In this document: piece by piece, positions 10,653 to 20,929 of the stretch | Position numbering within the stretch: position 1 is the stretch's first letter | How the letters are laid out: each line of letters begins with the position of its first letter | Source: Ottelia alismoides | Lineage: Eukaryota > Streptophyta > Magnoliopsida > Alismatales > Hydrocharitaceae | Length of the DNA stretch: 64,000 nucleotides | Direction: 5' to 3' | NCBI GenBank assembly: GCA_037367405.1 | Contig: JAZKJV010010526.1 | Span: 584,501-648,500, forward strand | Program-made: the position numbers and the translations under genes | The notes under the pieces: model-generated | Told to the model about the DNA's origin: nothing | Database searches by the model: none | What the model saw: only the letters and a program-made list of their open reading frames with translations

Positions 10653-11916
10653 TACTTTCGCGTATGTTCGTGTAGTTTTGTATATATTTTGCAATAATTA
10701 TGGGTGGGTAAAAATTTAAAAAAAGGCTTGTTATTTACTCTTGCATATCATCTCTGCATCTGAAAAGAAAAGAAAGAAAAAGAGTCTTGCATTTACATTC
10801 ATCTACATAGCATGTCATCTGCATCTCATATAAATATCTCGCATATGCAAAGTGAAAAGCTAGTGGGTTCTGAACCAAGTTATGAGTAGATATTAAGGAT
10901 GGACTTGATTTGACCTTAATCCACCTAATTTCAGAGGAACCTTATAGGAACTGGAGTTAAGATTTCTCAGATCAAGTGACTTAATTCTTTGAGTCCGCAA
11001 GTCTATGTTCACATGTCATATTGATTAGTCTAAGTAGAATATCTCGTGCACACGCATGATTCTTTTAGATAATGACCTAACTTGGACAAGCACAATGCAT
11101 GTAGCTCTTCATTGATAAGGTGGTAAGGAGGTATAATCCTTTAGCTTGGAGTAGCACATGGGTGGAAACATCTGTCCTCCTCTAGGGAGGGTAGTGCATC
11201 TCAACCTAGTCTGGTAGTGTTGACGTCCAAGGACGGGACGCTGTGGGTTGCAATAATGCTTCAAAAGAGGGATAGTCTACTAGCTCAAGAGGAAAAACTC
11301 TTGATGTACATGCTGCACCTTGTATATAATTCCAAAAAAAATGCAAAAACTCCAAAAAAAAATCAGACAGGTCCAAGTGAAAATAAAATACACGTCGGAG
11401 TAAGTATATTAGCAAGAAATATGCAGCTGGATGACTTGGCTACACTAGTCAGGCATCTCGGGATAGGTAGCTACACTGGCTACCGTCCATTCTTTTCTCT
11501 ACCCCCTCCTCTTGAGCTGGTTGCACTTGAACTTAGAAGGGAATACTCCGCTCCTCGAGGAAAGAGTTACTGGACCGGGTTATTGAGTTACCTTTTTAGA
11601 GGAGGCTGGTTCTGAGCCATTTCTGATGTGGAGAGCTATTTTATCACTTACACGGTACAAGTAAGAATCATAGTCATAAGAAATTTGCGTTTGAGGATTT
11701 GTTCTGACCTGACTATTGAGGCGTCTTGAATAGAAGACTTGTGGAACTTGAAGTCTGTTAGGTCTTAAATTCAGATCCCAATAAGGTTTCGCCACACAAT
11801 TAATCCAAAGGTCGAGTCAAGCTCCATTTTCAACTTTTGTTCATGACCTTGGTATGGAACCCAAAATCATTTCACTCTTGCATTTCATTTTAGTTGCTCG
11901 GGGACGAGCAAGGTTT
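10653..11916 (+). other. Conserved noncoding 3' block of element A
   Basis: No sense coding gene is convincing. From about 10880 it aligns by eye with B (36380-37440) and E (- strand, 45780-46830). Shared words include TTCTTTGAGTCC, ACATGTCAT, GGGATAGTCTACT, GGCTCAAGAGGAAAAACTC in B (AGCTCAAG here) and two GGCTACACT motifs. A hairpin TTGCTCG/CGAGCAA (11894-11911) sits just before the PPT. Confidence 0.7.
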
Positions 11917-11929
11917 AAGTATAGGGGGT
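11917..11929 (+). other. Polypurine tract of element A
   Basis: AAGTATAGGGGGT directly upstream of the 3' LTR start. This is the plus-strand primer site. It equals the 3' arm plus G-run of the upstream hairpins. Confidence 0.85.
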
Positions 11930-13216
11930 TGATGAATCTGTGATTCATCACTCTAAAAAGTTGAAAATAGAGTCTTGTTCCAGAGTAAATAGTAGCATAT
12001 TTCCCCTTATAGTGTATAATTAGCATTCATACATGCAAACATAATATCTGCATTTTAGCACTCATATTTGCATTAAATAAGAAGCCAATTCCACTTGTAA
12101 AATATCCACTTATTATCTCCTCCAGAATAAAACACCATATGATATATACACCAATAGTTAATAATATAGGGAAAAAGGTCAAAGATTTCTTTTGTAACAC
12201 ACCCAATAAAGACCTATAATCCCTGGACCTTAGAAGGCCCATAGTTCTCTTGTACCAACTCCAAACTAGGTCTACTCACTTTCAGATGAGTACACATCCA
12301 GAGACCTTTAAAATGAGACTAATTTCATCCAATTCAGAGCTCGTAGGAAGAAGTTGGGTTTTTGGGCCTCTATGTATACTATATCTGTATACATCTGTAT
12401 TCCTATATTTTTGTATCATATTTGACCTCATCTTTGTTTTTGATCAACATGAAACTTTTAGATCTCATCAAGATCTAAAACTTCCATGTTTTGCGTTTTT
12501 CCAAATTCGGCCTCTTTCTCTCTCTAATCACATTTCACTTCTCAGCCACTCACAGCTGGCCACGTGGCACCCTCTGATTGCGCCAGGCGGCCCACTCCCC
12601 TTGTCTCATCCACCTTCGCTCACGACCGTTGGATATTCATCTCGATCCAACGGTCCCAAGCTCTCCACGCCCGCTTCTTTTCTCAACCATCAGATCATCC
12701 TCAGGACTTCATCTCGTCCGCCCGTTAGCGCCTCACCCACATCTCTCCACATGGCAGCTGTTGAACAATCTGATTCTCTTGATCACAGCCGCTGCTTCCG
12801 CCTCGCACCTCAGCCCTTCGATCAGAGTCTGGATCACATCCACTTCGTTCGCTGGCGCCTCGCTTTCAATACGCCACGTGGTTCATCTGCCGCCCTTCGA
12901 TCGCGTCAAATCAGATCACATCCCCACCGTTCTTTCGCACCAATTAACATCAGTTGGATCTCCAGATCCAACGGCCATCGGTCGTCGTCAACCTCCAAAT
13001 GTCCCGCACCCACGTTCTCCACCGTGCGCAAGGGGCCGCCCCCTTTCTATTTTTGGCTCCACGACAGCCACCTTCTCCGATCATCCACGCCACCACGACG
13101 AAGCCTACTCATCCCTCATCCTCGCCAGCTCCCTCTCTCCTCACGACCACCACCAGAGTCGACCCACGACGTCCACGAACTTCACCTCCCCTCCATCCCT
13201 GCCGTCACCCTTGTCC

Positions 13217-13223
13217 TATAAAT
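13217..13223 (+). promoter_or_regulatory. TATA box of element A 3' LTR
   Basis: TATAAAT, same context as in the 5' LTR. It is about 247 bp upstream of the candidate splice donor. Confidence 0.6.
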
Positions 13224-13463
13224 TAACCACCTCCATCTACTTCCATCCCCATCCGCCATTCCAGAGAGATTCCCTGAGCTCCGGCCTTCGATTTGGTTAC
13301 AACAATTCCTTGAGACGTTGAGCGAAGAAAGGGCGTCTTCTCCGGCGAGATCCATGGTCATCCCCGCCATGTTGCAGCCTCCTCTGTGAGCTGCATGAGC
13401 TCAGAACCATCTACTGTTCTTCGAGCGACGACCAGGAGCTCATATCTGAGCTCCATTCCCCAG

Positions 13464-13767
13464 GTAGAATCCTTCATCGCTCCTCCGATCTTCTTCTCTG
13501 TCCGCTTCATTTTTCTCCTAATTTATTCCACTCCTCCGCGTATCCTCACCACCTCCCGACCATCCTCCGAGCTCCGCCTCGGAGTAAGGATCTTCACGCT
13601 ACATTCTGTTCACGCCGACGATACACTTCATCCTCCACCGTCGCCAGCTCCGCCACCTTGGCAGAGCTCGATCACCGGTCATCCCCACTCCTCCATAGGC
13701 CTCGCCTCTCACTCAGCATAACTCCACAGACACACGCATGCTTCGGTTATATCTCTAACCCTTGTAG
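13464..13767 (+). other. Candidate intron in element A LTR (304 bp)
   Basis: Donor CAG|GTAGAA at 13464, branch-point-like CTAAC at 13755-13759, acceptor TTGTAG at 13767. The 5' LTR copy is 476-779, same length, acceptor TTGCAG, donor context CAT|GTAGAA. The motif ACGCTTCGG plus CTAAC before the acceptor is shared with C and F. Splicing is inferred only. Confidence 0.5.
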
Positions 13768-15582
13768 GTGCTCTTTCCTTGACTGGCCGGAGGCTCGTCG
13801 GAGCTGAAGTCGAGCTCCTCTGCCACCGTGCTCCAGAGCGCCTCCTCCACTCCTGAGTCCACCAGACGCTTCGTCAGCCCTCCCCACATCTTCCGAGCTA
13901 CGTCATAGTCTTTCACGCCCCTCATCGACGACTGGAGGATGAGGCAGAGCTAAGCCGACCTCGTCGGAGCCCAGCCTTCTCCTTCGTAGGAGGCAGAGGG
14001 CTGCTGGGGACGACGACCCGTAGCCATTCGATCGTCTTGATTGCACGACTGGGAACAAGCCACGTCGCCTCGCTCAGCAGCCGTAGGATCAGGAGGATCC
14101 CACACATCTGATCACGCCACGTCGCCAATCGCCAAAGCATCTGTGGGCCGTTGGATTCATCTTGATCCAGCGGCGATAGATCGTCTACGTAACCGCCTTC
14201 ATCGAGTGTCAACGACCGTTGGATCCTCTTCGATCTGACAGCTATTGATCATCCACGTCTTCGTCTGATCGGAGCCGACAACAACCGTCAATCTTCACCA
14301 GATCGCATGGTCCAGAGCATGCCACGTTTCCCGATCCGAGCCTCCTCCCCGACCACTAGGCTCGGATCCCCGAAGCTAGCCGAGCCGTCTTCCGAGCCAA
14401 CCCCGAGCCTCCAGAGTCATCCGAGCCTCGTCCCGAGCCACCGAACTTCTCCGAGCCTAAGGACCCCACGTGATCTACACGTGCATCCTGGGCTAATTGC
14501 ACTGAGGCCCTGAAGACTTTTCAATATTGCACTTCAGTCCCTACCAGGAGCTTTCACGTGAGGAGCACGCGATCCGTGGAGAAATTTGCATCCACCCCCT
14601 GCATTATAAGTAATTGCATAAAATTCCTCCTCAGCATGTTTTATTTTCAACAATTTAAATTTCTGTAATTGCATTTATACCCTTGTCTTTGCACGCATAT
14701 TTAGGCATGCATATTAATTCATTTTTCAAATTGGAAAATTGTACTGTGAAGTTTATGTTGTACTCTTCATTGTGAGTCACGTGGCATATTTTTGCAACAG
14801 TTGTAGAATTTTCTATTAATTAAGTGGCTCATTTTTGCTATATTTTGCCTAATTTCACCTCTTAATTAATAGTAATTCCTCTATGACTCCAAAAATTCCT
14901 AAAAAATCACATTAGATCTAGGATAATTAGCTTTACCTTGCATAAAAATTTCATCTCAATTGCACACATTACGAGGCCTAAATAATTCATTTGGTGAATT
15001 CCTTAATTTATTTTTAATAGGTCCATTTCACATCGAAATTAAGGTTTGATAATTTTCCTGGATTCCTCATCTTTAGATCTATCTAGGATAATTTTTATTC
15101 CCAAAAATATTGTGATTTGATAATTATTAAAACTAATTTTGACCCTGCATTCATTTTTATATCACAGTAATTTAATTTAGTGTCAGAAAATTCTAAAAAA
15201 ATTAGGGTAGTCTACTTTCATCCTATTTCATCATCTGGCCAAGTTTCATTATTTTTAGACTTAATTTGAGCACTTATCTGATTTAACTCATAATCTGGCC
15301 TGATTTTGCATGTGTCCTGCATAAAAAAACGAAAAGACCAAAAAATATTTCCTCTGAAAATCACATCTTGGAAATTTGCTTCAAATCTACCTAAGGAGAC
15401 AACTGCCTCCCTGAGTTTGACCTTGTACTTCCACCAAGTAAAAAAATATGCCGCTCGAGATTAACATGAATATAATTGAAAGTGGTTTTTGATTTGCTCT
15501 CATTATCCAACTGCAATGAACATTAGTAATTAATTTGAACGTTAATTTGCTCAAATTAACAAGGGTAGCGGGAGCGATATAA

Positions 15583-16235
15583 CCAGGAAAGGTGTTTGTG
15601 ATGGGTGCGCTGCTAAGTGGAGGTTCTTGCTCCTCAATTTTGGAGAGGTGATTTGTTATCACATTCTGAACCCTAGGCTTTTCTTTGATTTCCAAATAAA
15701 ACTCCTGAAGGAGAAGGATCCATCTGATCAATCTCCGCCTAGCATCCTTCTTTTGCTGTAAATATCGGATAGTAGAGTGGTTAGTATATATAGTGACTTT
15801 TGATCAAAGCAGATGGGATCATAACTTCTCACAGGAAAAAACCGCAACCGACAATTATTTCTCTGTGACAACATACTTTCTCTGAGCTTCATCTAACGTT
15901 TTGCTGTCATAGTGAATGGCATAGGGCGCCTCTTCTTTCCTTTGTCCTAGAACAACCCCAACTGCAAAGTTTAACGCATCTGTCATGATCTCAAAAGGAA
16001 GAGACCAATTTGGCGGCTGTAGGACTGAAGCTTGAGTGATTACCACCTTCAGCTGATTAAATGAAAGAGAGAACTTGCTGATCAACATTGAACATAGTTT
16101 CCTTATACAACAATTCGTTAAGGGGTCAGGAAATGCAGCTGAAGTCACAAATAAATTTCCTGTAGAATACCACATGTCTCAGAAATGACCTCACATTTCT
16201 GACTGTCTGAGGTGGATCAAAATTGGCAATCACAT
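15583..16235 (-). pseudogene. Element D pol fragment: RT connection and RNase H
   Basis: Read on the - strand it gives DPPQTVRNVRSF, FEIMTDALNFAVGVVLGQR, RKYVVTEK, then RWILLLQEFYLEIKEK and LSKIEEQEPPL, i.e. the end of RT and the RNase H of a gypsy element. Several frame changes are present. Its upstream part resumes at 41323, because the solo LTR K inserted between the two. The reading joins across K at a KVDVIANFD block. It is cut at 15583 by the 3' LTR of element A. Confidence 0.85.
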
Positions 16236-17482
16236 TGTTGGACATGCAAGCCTACGACGAGCCATTATGCAATAAATGTTATTGCAAATATCATTCTCTG
16301 ATCTGAAGTGAAGAATAACTAATTTGCATTATAGTCCCTTCATACAATTAGGGTTATGTACCATGGCCATCATGATGATCATACATATGTTGATTCAATT
16401 ATTGAATCATGGAGGTTGGTTCTTGGATGAAGATCTAAAGAGTTAGATTGAGGACTCATCAAGAACCATTAAATGATTATTAAGAGATGATCTCCAGCCC
16501 GAGAAGGAGATGGCAATCCTTTCTCTGAAGTCTGATATATAACTGACCTCTTGATGTAGGTCCTCTTTATAGGAATAGAGATTCGAAGGTGTTATATAAG
16601 TTAGGTCAAAGAGTTGACGTAACGAGATTGAGATAACCAAGTTCTATGTCGTATGTTTTCACGATATAGGCACGCATCCTCTGACCGGAGACAGATGTGT
16701 TACTATATGTCTGAGTATGTACATTTGGGAGACCAATAGGTTGATGGCCTAATCAAGTTCTATACACCGACGTGCTAGTATGCATACAAGGGCATGTGAG
16801 TAATATGATCTCTCAAAGGGATCATACAGGTTTACTGAACCATAAGACATGAGCTCACTCATGAGATATTAGGAAGAATAAAATTCCGTGCACGGTCGTC
16901 TCGCTTTAGAAGCTTGACTGAATTTGTAGGTTTGTTATACGCTTTTGGATATATGCTTTTGGAAAGTATATGATCGATACCAACTCCTAATAGTTAAATG
17001 AGAAACTTAATGATAAATCCTGAAGGAGATAGTGTAAAATTGATCTTATACTTCGGGTTTATTCATGGTCTTCCAGTATGCAGGATGTACATGTATTAGG
17101 AATATCTGAGGGTGATGTGATCATCAACGATTGTATAACCATGATGCTTCCATTCCTAGGGAGTGATGAAACGGGTCTGGATTTCAGTGACTACTCTTAG
17201 TAGAGAAGTAATCTGATCTTGGTCCAAATGTTGGACATTGATCTGAATGTGATTCAGATGCAATGAGAAGATTAGATCTATGGCTTTGATTTAATCAAAC
17301 CTCTATGGGAGGTTTGCAAGATTTGGATTTGAGATGTGATCTCAATATCCAAGTCACTATACATGGAACAATACAATCGCGCTGTCCTTATCTCCAAGTT
17401 TCCGCGGAGAAAGCCCATTATCCTTGAACGAGTTCATGGATAATTTCATTGTTGATATATGTATTCGAGCATTGAGAAATGG

Positions 17483-17700
17483 ATAATTAAATGTGATTTA
17501 ATTATCATGAATAATATGCATTTGATTCATATTATAAGGAGATTTCTAAGATAATTAAATGTGATTTAATTATCAAAGATGTAAATAATTTGATTGTGAT
17601 TCATATTATTTGGGAACATGAGAATAGACATCCAAGATGATTAAAAAGGATTTAATTACCATGGATATGAATAATGTAGATAGCACTATCCATGTTATCA
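17483..17700 (+). repeat. Short palindrome cluster in LTR K
   Basis: ATAATTAAATGTGATTTAATTAT-type palindromes at 17483-17505 and 17551-17573, alternating with ATATGAATC-like inverted motifs. The same pattern is present in K2 (about 62500-62680), so it is an LTR feature. Confidence 0.7.
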
Positions 17701-18078
17701 TATAAATTACAAATGTGATTTATAATATATAAGAGAGAGCTATTTATAACTTACAATTGTTAATTAAATGTTGATGTGAATTGGATTGACATTGGACGAT
17801 TAATTGAAAATGTAATTTACATTTTATTTTGGGTTGTGAATGTGATTCACAATTTTCCAATGGTATGATTGCAATGTTCACAAAATAATTATGAATTATT
17901 TTGTTGAATAATTTATAACTAGTGTTGTTTTAAATCTTGGAGATTTCCATGGAAAAATGTAATCTCATGAGATTACATGAGATTGCCACTAACTCCCATA
18001 TTATGGAAGGAGGCAATCTTCATTCCATAATCTCCATGCTTGATTGATTTAATTTGTGATTGAATTATATTGATTTTC

Positions 18079-18333
18079 AATATATATATATATATATATA
18101 ATCTTAATTAAATCAATTGTTGTTGTGTTTTAGCAACAAGATCATAGCCATTTAAAGAAACACAAATCAATGTGAGCCATTGGATTTGTGTTGTCCATAG
18201 ATTGAGATCCATGGATCCCAAAATATTATAAAAGTAGAGGCACTCCATTGCTCTTCTTTACATACACACACAAGTTGTGAACAACAACTCTCTCTCTCTC
18301 TCTCATTCTCTAAATGTCCTCTCTCTCTCTCTC
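18079..18333 (+). repeat. AT and CT microsatellites around the LTR K promoter
   Basis: (TA)n at about 18079-18100 and CT runs at about 18289-18304 and 18320-18333. K2 has corresponding GA runs near 61810-61860 and 62095-62112. Confidence 0.85.
18227..18233 (+). promoter_or_regulatory. TATA box of LTR K
   Basis: TATAAAA followed by GTAGAGGCACTCC. The K2 counterpart is on the - strand at 61909-61916 with the same downstream context. Confidence 0.6.
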
Positions 18334-18620
18334 TTTGTGGCCGTCCACCCTGAAACCCTAGAGAGAGTCTCCATCATCGCAATGTCGTCGTTATGCTGTT
18401 TGATTGTTTGCTCGTGGATCTCCTTCTCCTTTGGTGCACCTCATTCTTGAAGAAGACGGCGTATCTCGTGTGACAAGATCTGGAGATTTGCAGCTTGGAT
18501 CATCAACATGGATTATGAGGAGCACATATTTCATCAACGCACTCACAAGTGTCTCCTCCGTTAGATTGGACTTGAGACAAAAGGTCTCTTCATTTAGAAA
18601 CTCGACCGCAACCACACTTC

Positions 18621-18625
18621 AAGAG
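18621..18625. other. Left target duplication of element C (AAGAG)
   Basis: AAGAG precedes the C LTR start; the second copy is 27750-27754. The uninterrupted site, CTTCAAGAGGTAA, is seen in K2 (- strand, near 61520). Confidence 0.9.
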
Positions 18626-19078
18626 TGATGAATCTTGTATACATCATGCTAAAATTCACTAATTAAATCCTTGACTTCATTAAAAAATAAAATCCACTAT
18701 TAATTCATCCATTTTAATTTGTATTATATTTACACTCTTAATCTATAATTAATTGTATTTAATTACTATTATTTGTTTTGTAATTATTTTCTCATCAAAA
18801 ACCCCTAAAAATAGGTGGATCAGTTGTCTATAAGTTCCTAACACTTAAAAAGACTAAAAAATACAAAAACAACTCAAAACAAAAAAGACCCCCAAAAATA
18901 CTTTTTGTATAAATGATCTCTTTTCGCTTTTCGTCCAACATGAAACATGTAGATCTCATCAAGACGAACAACTTTCATGTTTTGACTTTTTCCTAACTCT
19001 ACCTCTAGTTAATTCTTTTATATTTTTCCTTATTTCTGCTTTTTCCAATTTTCCTATTGGGACACGTGGCGCCAGAAA
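18626..19078 (+). repeat. 5' LTR remnant of element C
   Basis: Starts TGATGAATCTTG; aligns with 24768-25230 of the 3' LTR up to about the ACGTGGCGCC motif, then breaks into unrelated sequence at 19079. About 85% of the LTR is missing. Confidence 0.85.
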
Positions 19079-19156
19079 CCTTAACATTTGCAGCAGTCGA
19101 GGCGAGCCGAAAAACATGGTATTTTTTTTTTTTGGGGGGGGGGAGGGGGTGAGCTG
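19079..19156 (+). repeat. Inverted arm 1 left
   Basis: Starts CCTTAACATTTGCAGCAG and continues through a T-run and G-run. Its inverted copy is 20810-20880. The first 18 bases match perfectly; the rest matches with scattered changes. No flanking target duplication was found. Confidence 0.85.
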
Positions 19157-19292
19157 GTTTAACAAGGCACGTTCCCATCTTTGTCGGGAACAAAGATGCA
19201 TCCCTGGCTAGAGCTATCGTCCGTCAAAACCCACACAATCGTGTGATGGCATAGATAAAGAGGAAGGTTATTTGAAAAAGAGGGGCAATACT
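19157..19292. other. Unassigned spacer between inverted arms
   Basis: No coding or repeat similarity seen except a small hairpin around GTTCCC...GGGAAC (19171-19190). Confidence 0.4.
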
Positions 19293-19421
19293 GTACATAG
19301 AGCTGCTTACGACAACGGGCGCACGACCAAGAGGTAATCAAAACATGGACGAACGATGCATGCCCTAGTATACCATACCACCGTGCTGAGCCAGGGGTGT
19401 CGGTGCAATTTTCCCTTACCA
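19293..19421 (-). repeat. Inverted arm 2 left
   Basis: Reverse complement of 23593-23725 over about 130 bp with scattered substitutions (shared GGTAAGGGAAAATTGCACCG and CTCTTGGTCGTGCGCCC). Its inner edge touches the 25S fragment. Confidence 0.85.
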
Positions 19422-20597
19422 CGTTAGGAAGTCCGGAGACATTAGTGGGGGCCTCGGGAAGAGTTATTTATTCTGTTTAATAACCTACCCCCTAGAAACG
19501 GCTCAGCCAGAGGTAGGGTCCAACGACTGGAAGAGCACCACACGTCGCGTGGTGTCCGGTGCACCCCCGGCAACCCTTGAAAATCCGGAGGACTGATTAC
19601 CGCACATGCCCGGTCATACTCATAACCGCATCAGGTCTCCAAAGTAAATAGCCTCTGGTCGATGGAGCAATGTAGGCCAGGGAAGTCGACAAAATGGATC
19701 CGTAACCTCGGGAAAAGGATTGTCTCTGAGGGATGGACACTGGGGTCCCATTCCTGAACTTGTCGGCTGTCAGTGGACTGCTCGAGCTACACTCGCAGCG
19801 AGAGCGGGTCGTCATGTGCTGACCAGGGGACGGATTGGGAGAAAGCCCCTTCGGGGTCCCTCCCCGGGTGTTGAACATTGCGATGGTCCCTGCGGATGCT
19901 CACGAAATGTGATTTTCTTCACAATGCTTTGAGTGTCAAAGTGAAGAAATTCAACTAAGCGCGGCTAAATGGTGGGAGTAACTCTGACTCTCTTAAGGTA
20001 CCAAATGCCTCATCATCTAATTAGTGACACGCATGAATGGATTAACGAGATTCCCACTATCCCCATCTACTATCCAGCGAAACCACAACCAAGGGAACGA
20101 GCTTGGCACAATCAGTTGGGAAAGAAGATGCCGTTGAGCTTGACTCTAGTCCGACTTTGTGAAATGACTTAAGAGATGTAGGATAAGTGGGACTTGTCTC
20201 GTGTGGAACAAGTGAAATACTACAACTTTTAACGCTATTTCACTTATTCAGTGAGTCGGAGGCGGGGCTCTACCCCTTCTTTTGGTTCTAAGGCCTACCT
20301 TGATGGGTCAATCTGTACGGAAGACATTGTCAGGTGGGGAGTTTGGTTGGGGAGGCACATCTGTTAAAAGATAATGTAGGTCTCCTAAGATGAGCTCAAC
20401 GAGAATAGAAATCTCGTGTGGAACAAAAGGGTAAAAGTTCGTTTGATTCTGATTTCTAGTACGAATACGAACCGTGAAAGCATGGCCTATCGATCCTTTA
20501 GATCTTCGGGATATGAAGCTAGAGGTGTCAGAAAAGTTACCACCGGGATAACTGGCTTGTGGCAGCCAAGCATTCATAGCGACATTGCTTTTTGATA

Positions 20598-20639
<42 letters not shown>

Positions 20640-20811
20640 CAAGTGTTGGATTGTTCACCCATCAATAGGGAACGTGAGATGGGTTTAGACCGTCATGAGA
20701 TAGGTTAGGTTTATCCTACTGATGAACGTGCTATGATAGTAATTCAACCTAGTACGAGAGGAACCGTTGATTCACACAATTGGTTACCGCGTTTGGTTGA
20801 AAAGCCAGTGG
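19422..20811 (+). rRNA. Decayed 25S rRNA gene fragment (3' half, truncated)
   Basis: Recognised as plant cytoplasmic 25S rRNA by long matches, for example TCATCTAATTAGTGACACGC, GACTCTAGTCCGACTTTGTG, the peptidyl-transferase region near 20530-20660 and the sarcin-ricin loop AGTACGAGAGGAACC (20750-20764). It covers roughly the last third of the molecule except its 3' end: it stops at CCAGTGGCG (20805-20813). About 57 nt are missing at about 19872 relative to the normal gene. Many C-to-T and G-to-A changes show long decay. It is not a functional gene: no promoter, no 5' part, no 3' end. Confidence 0.92.
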
Positions 20812-20880
20812 CGCCCCTCTCCCCCACAAAAAAAAGAGACCCATATTTTCCGGCTCTCCTGGCTGCTGCAAATGTTAAGG
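20810..20880 (-). repeat. Inverted arm 1 right
   Basis: Reverse complement of 19079-19156; directly abuts the 25S 3' breakpoint and ends AATGTTAAGG at 20880. Confidence 0.85.
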
Positions 20881-20929
20881 GATCGACTATTTTTCGGGTG
20901 CCCCCACCACATCTATGGTATGGGACCCA

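Larger units (their letters stand above)
1..15582 (+). mobile_element. Element A: Athila-like Ty3/gypsy LTR retrotransposon
   Basis: Nearly complete element whose 5' end lies outside the window. It shows, in order, a 5' LTR, a tRNA-Asp PBS, a leader, gag, protease, RT-RNase H, a damaged integrase, a long structured 3' region, a PPT and a 3' LTR. Domain order PR-RT-RH-IN makes it Ty3/gypsy; the PBS type, long LTRs and PR motif DNGSS fit the Athila lineage (established knowledge). Every coding domain carries stops or frame changes, so it is not autonomous. Its 3' LTR abuts a - strand pol fragment (element D), suggesting it inserted into D. The left flank is not visible, so the target duplication cannot be tested; CCAGG (15583-15587) is the predicted sequence. 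Confidence 0.9.
11930..15582 (+). repeat. 3' LTR of element A (about 3.65 kb)
   Basis: Starts with a 21-bp perfect palindrome, arms TGATGAATC and GATTCATCA. Its end reads GATATAA where the 5' LTR has GATATCA, so the terminal CA appears mutated to AA. Contents: a 41-bp hairpin (12448-12488), two GTTGGAT palindromes (12626-12653, 12953-12972), CACGTGGC G-box motifs near 12560 and 12880, TATA at 13217, a candidate intron (13464-13767) and a long AT-rich U5 with a GTTCGA-type element near its end. Open frames crossing it (for example 12250-13321) are GC-rich LTR shadows. Confidence 0.9.

Noticed and set aside
10079..11929. Env-like ORF in the 3' region of A, as in some Athila elements
   Set aside because: No long sense frame exists between integrase and the 3' LTR in A, B or E.
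12250..13321. Long open frames (up to 323 codons) in the 3' LTR of A as protein genes
   Set aside because: They lie in GC-rich U3, are Ser/Pro/His/Arg-rich without domains, span the promoter, and the copy in the 5' LTR is broken at different points.
15387..15731. Single 114-codon protein on the - strand
   Set aside because: It is an artificial fusion of element D RNase H with LTR sequence of element A across the 15582/15583 junction.
19422..20811. Functional rRNA gene
   Set aside because: Truncated at both ends, internally deleted and heavily mutated.
19079..20880. Confirmed Pack-MULE
   Set aside because: Inverted arms and captured gene piece fit, but flanks (CCAGAAA versus GATCGAC) show no target duplication; kept only as a finding.
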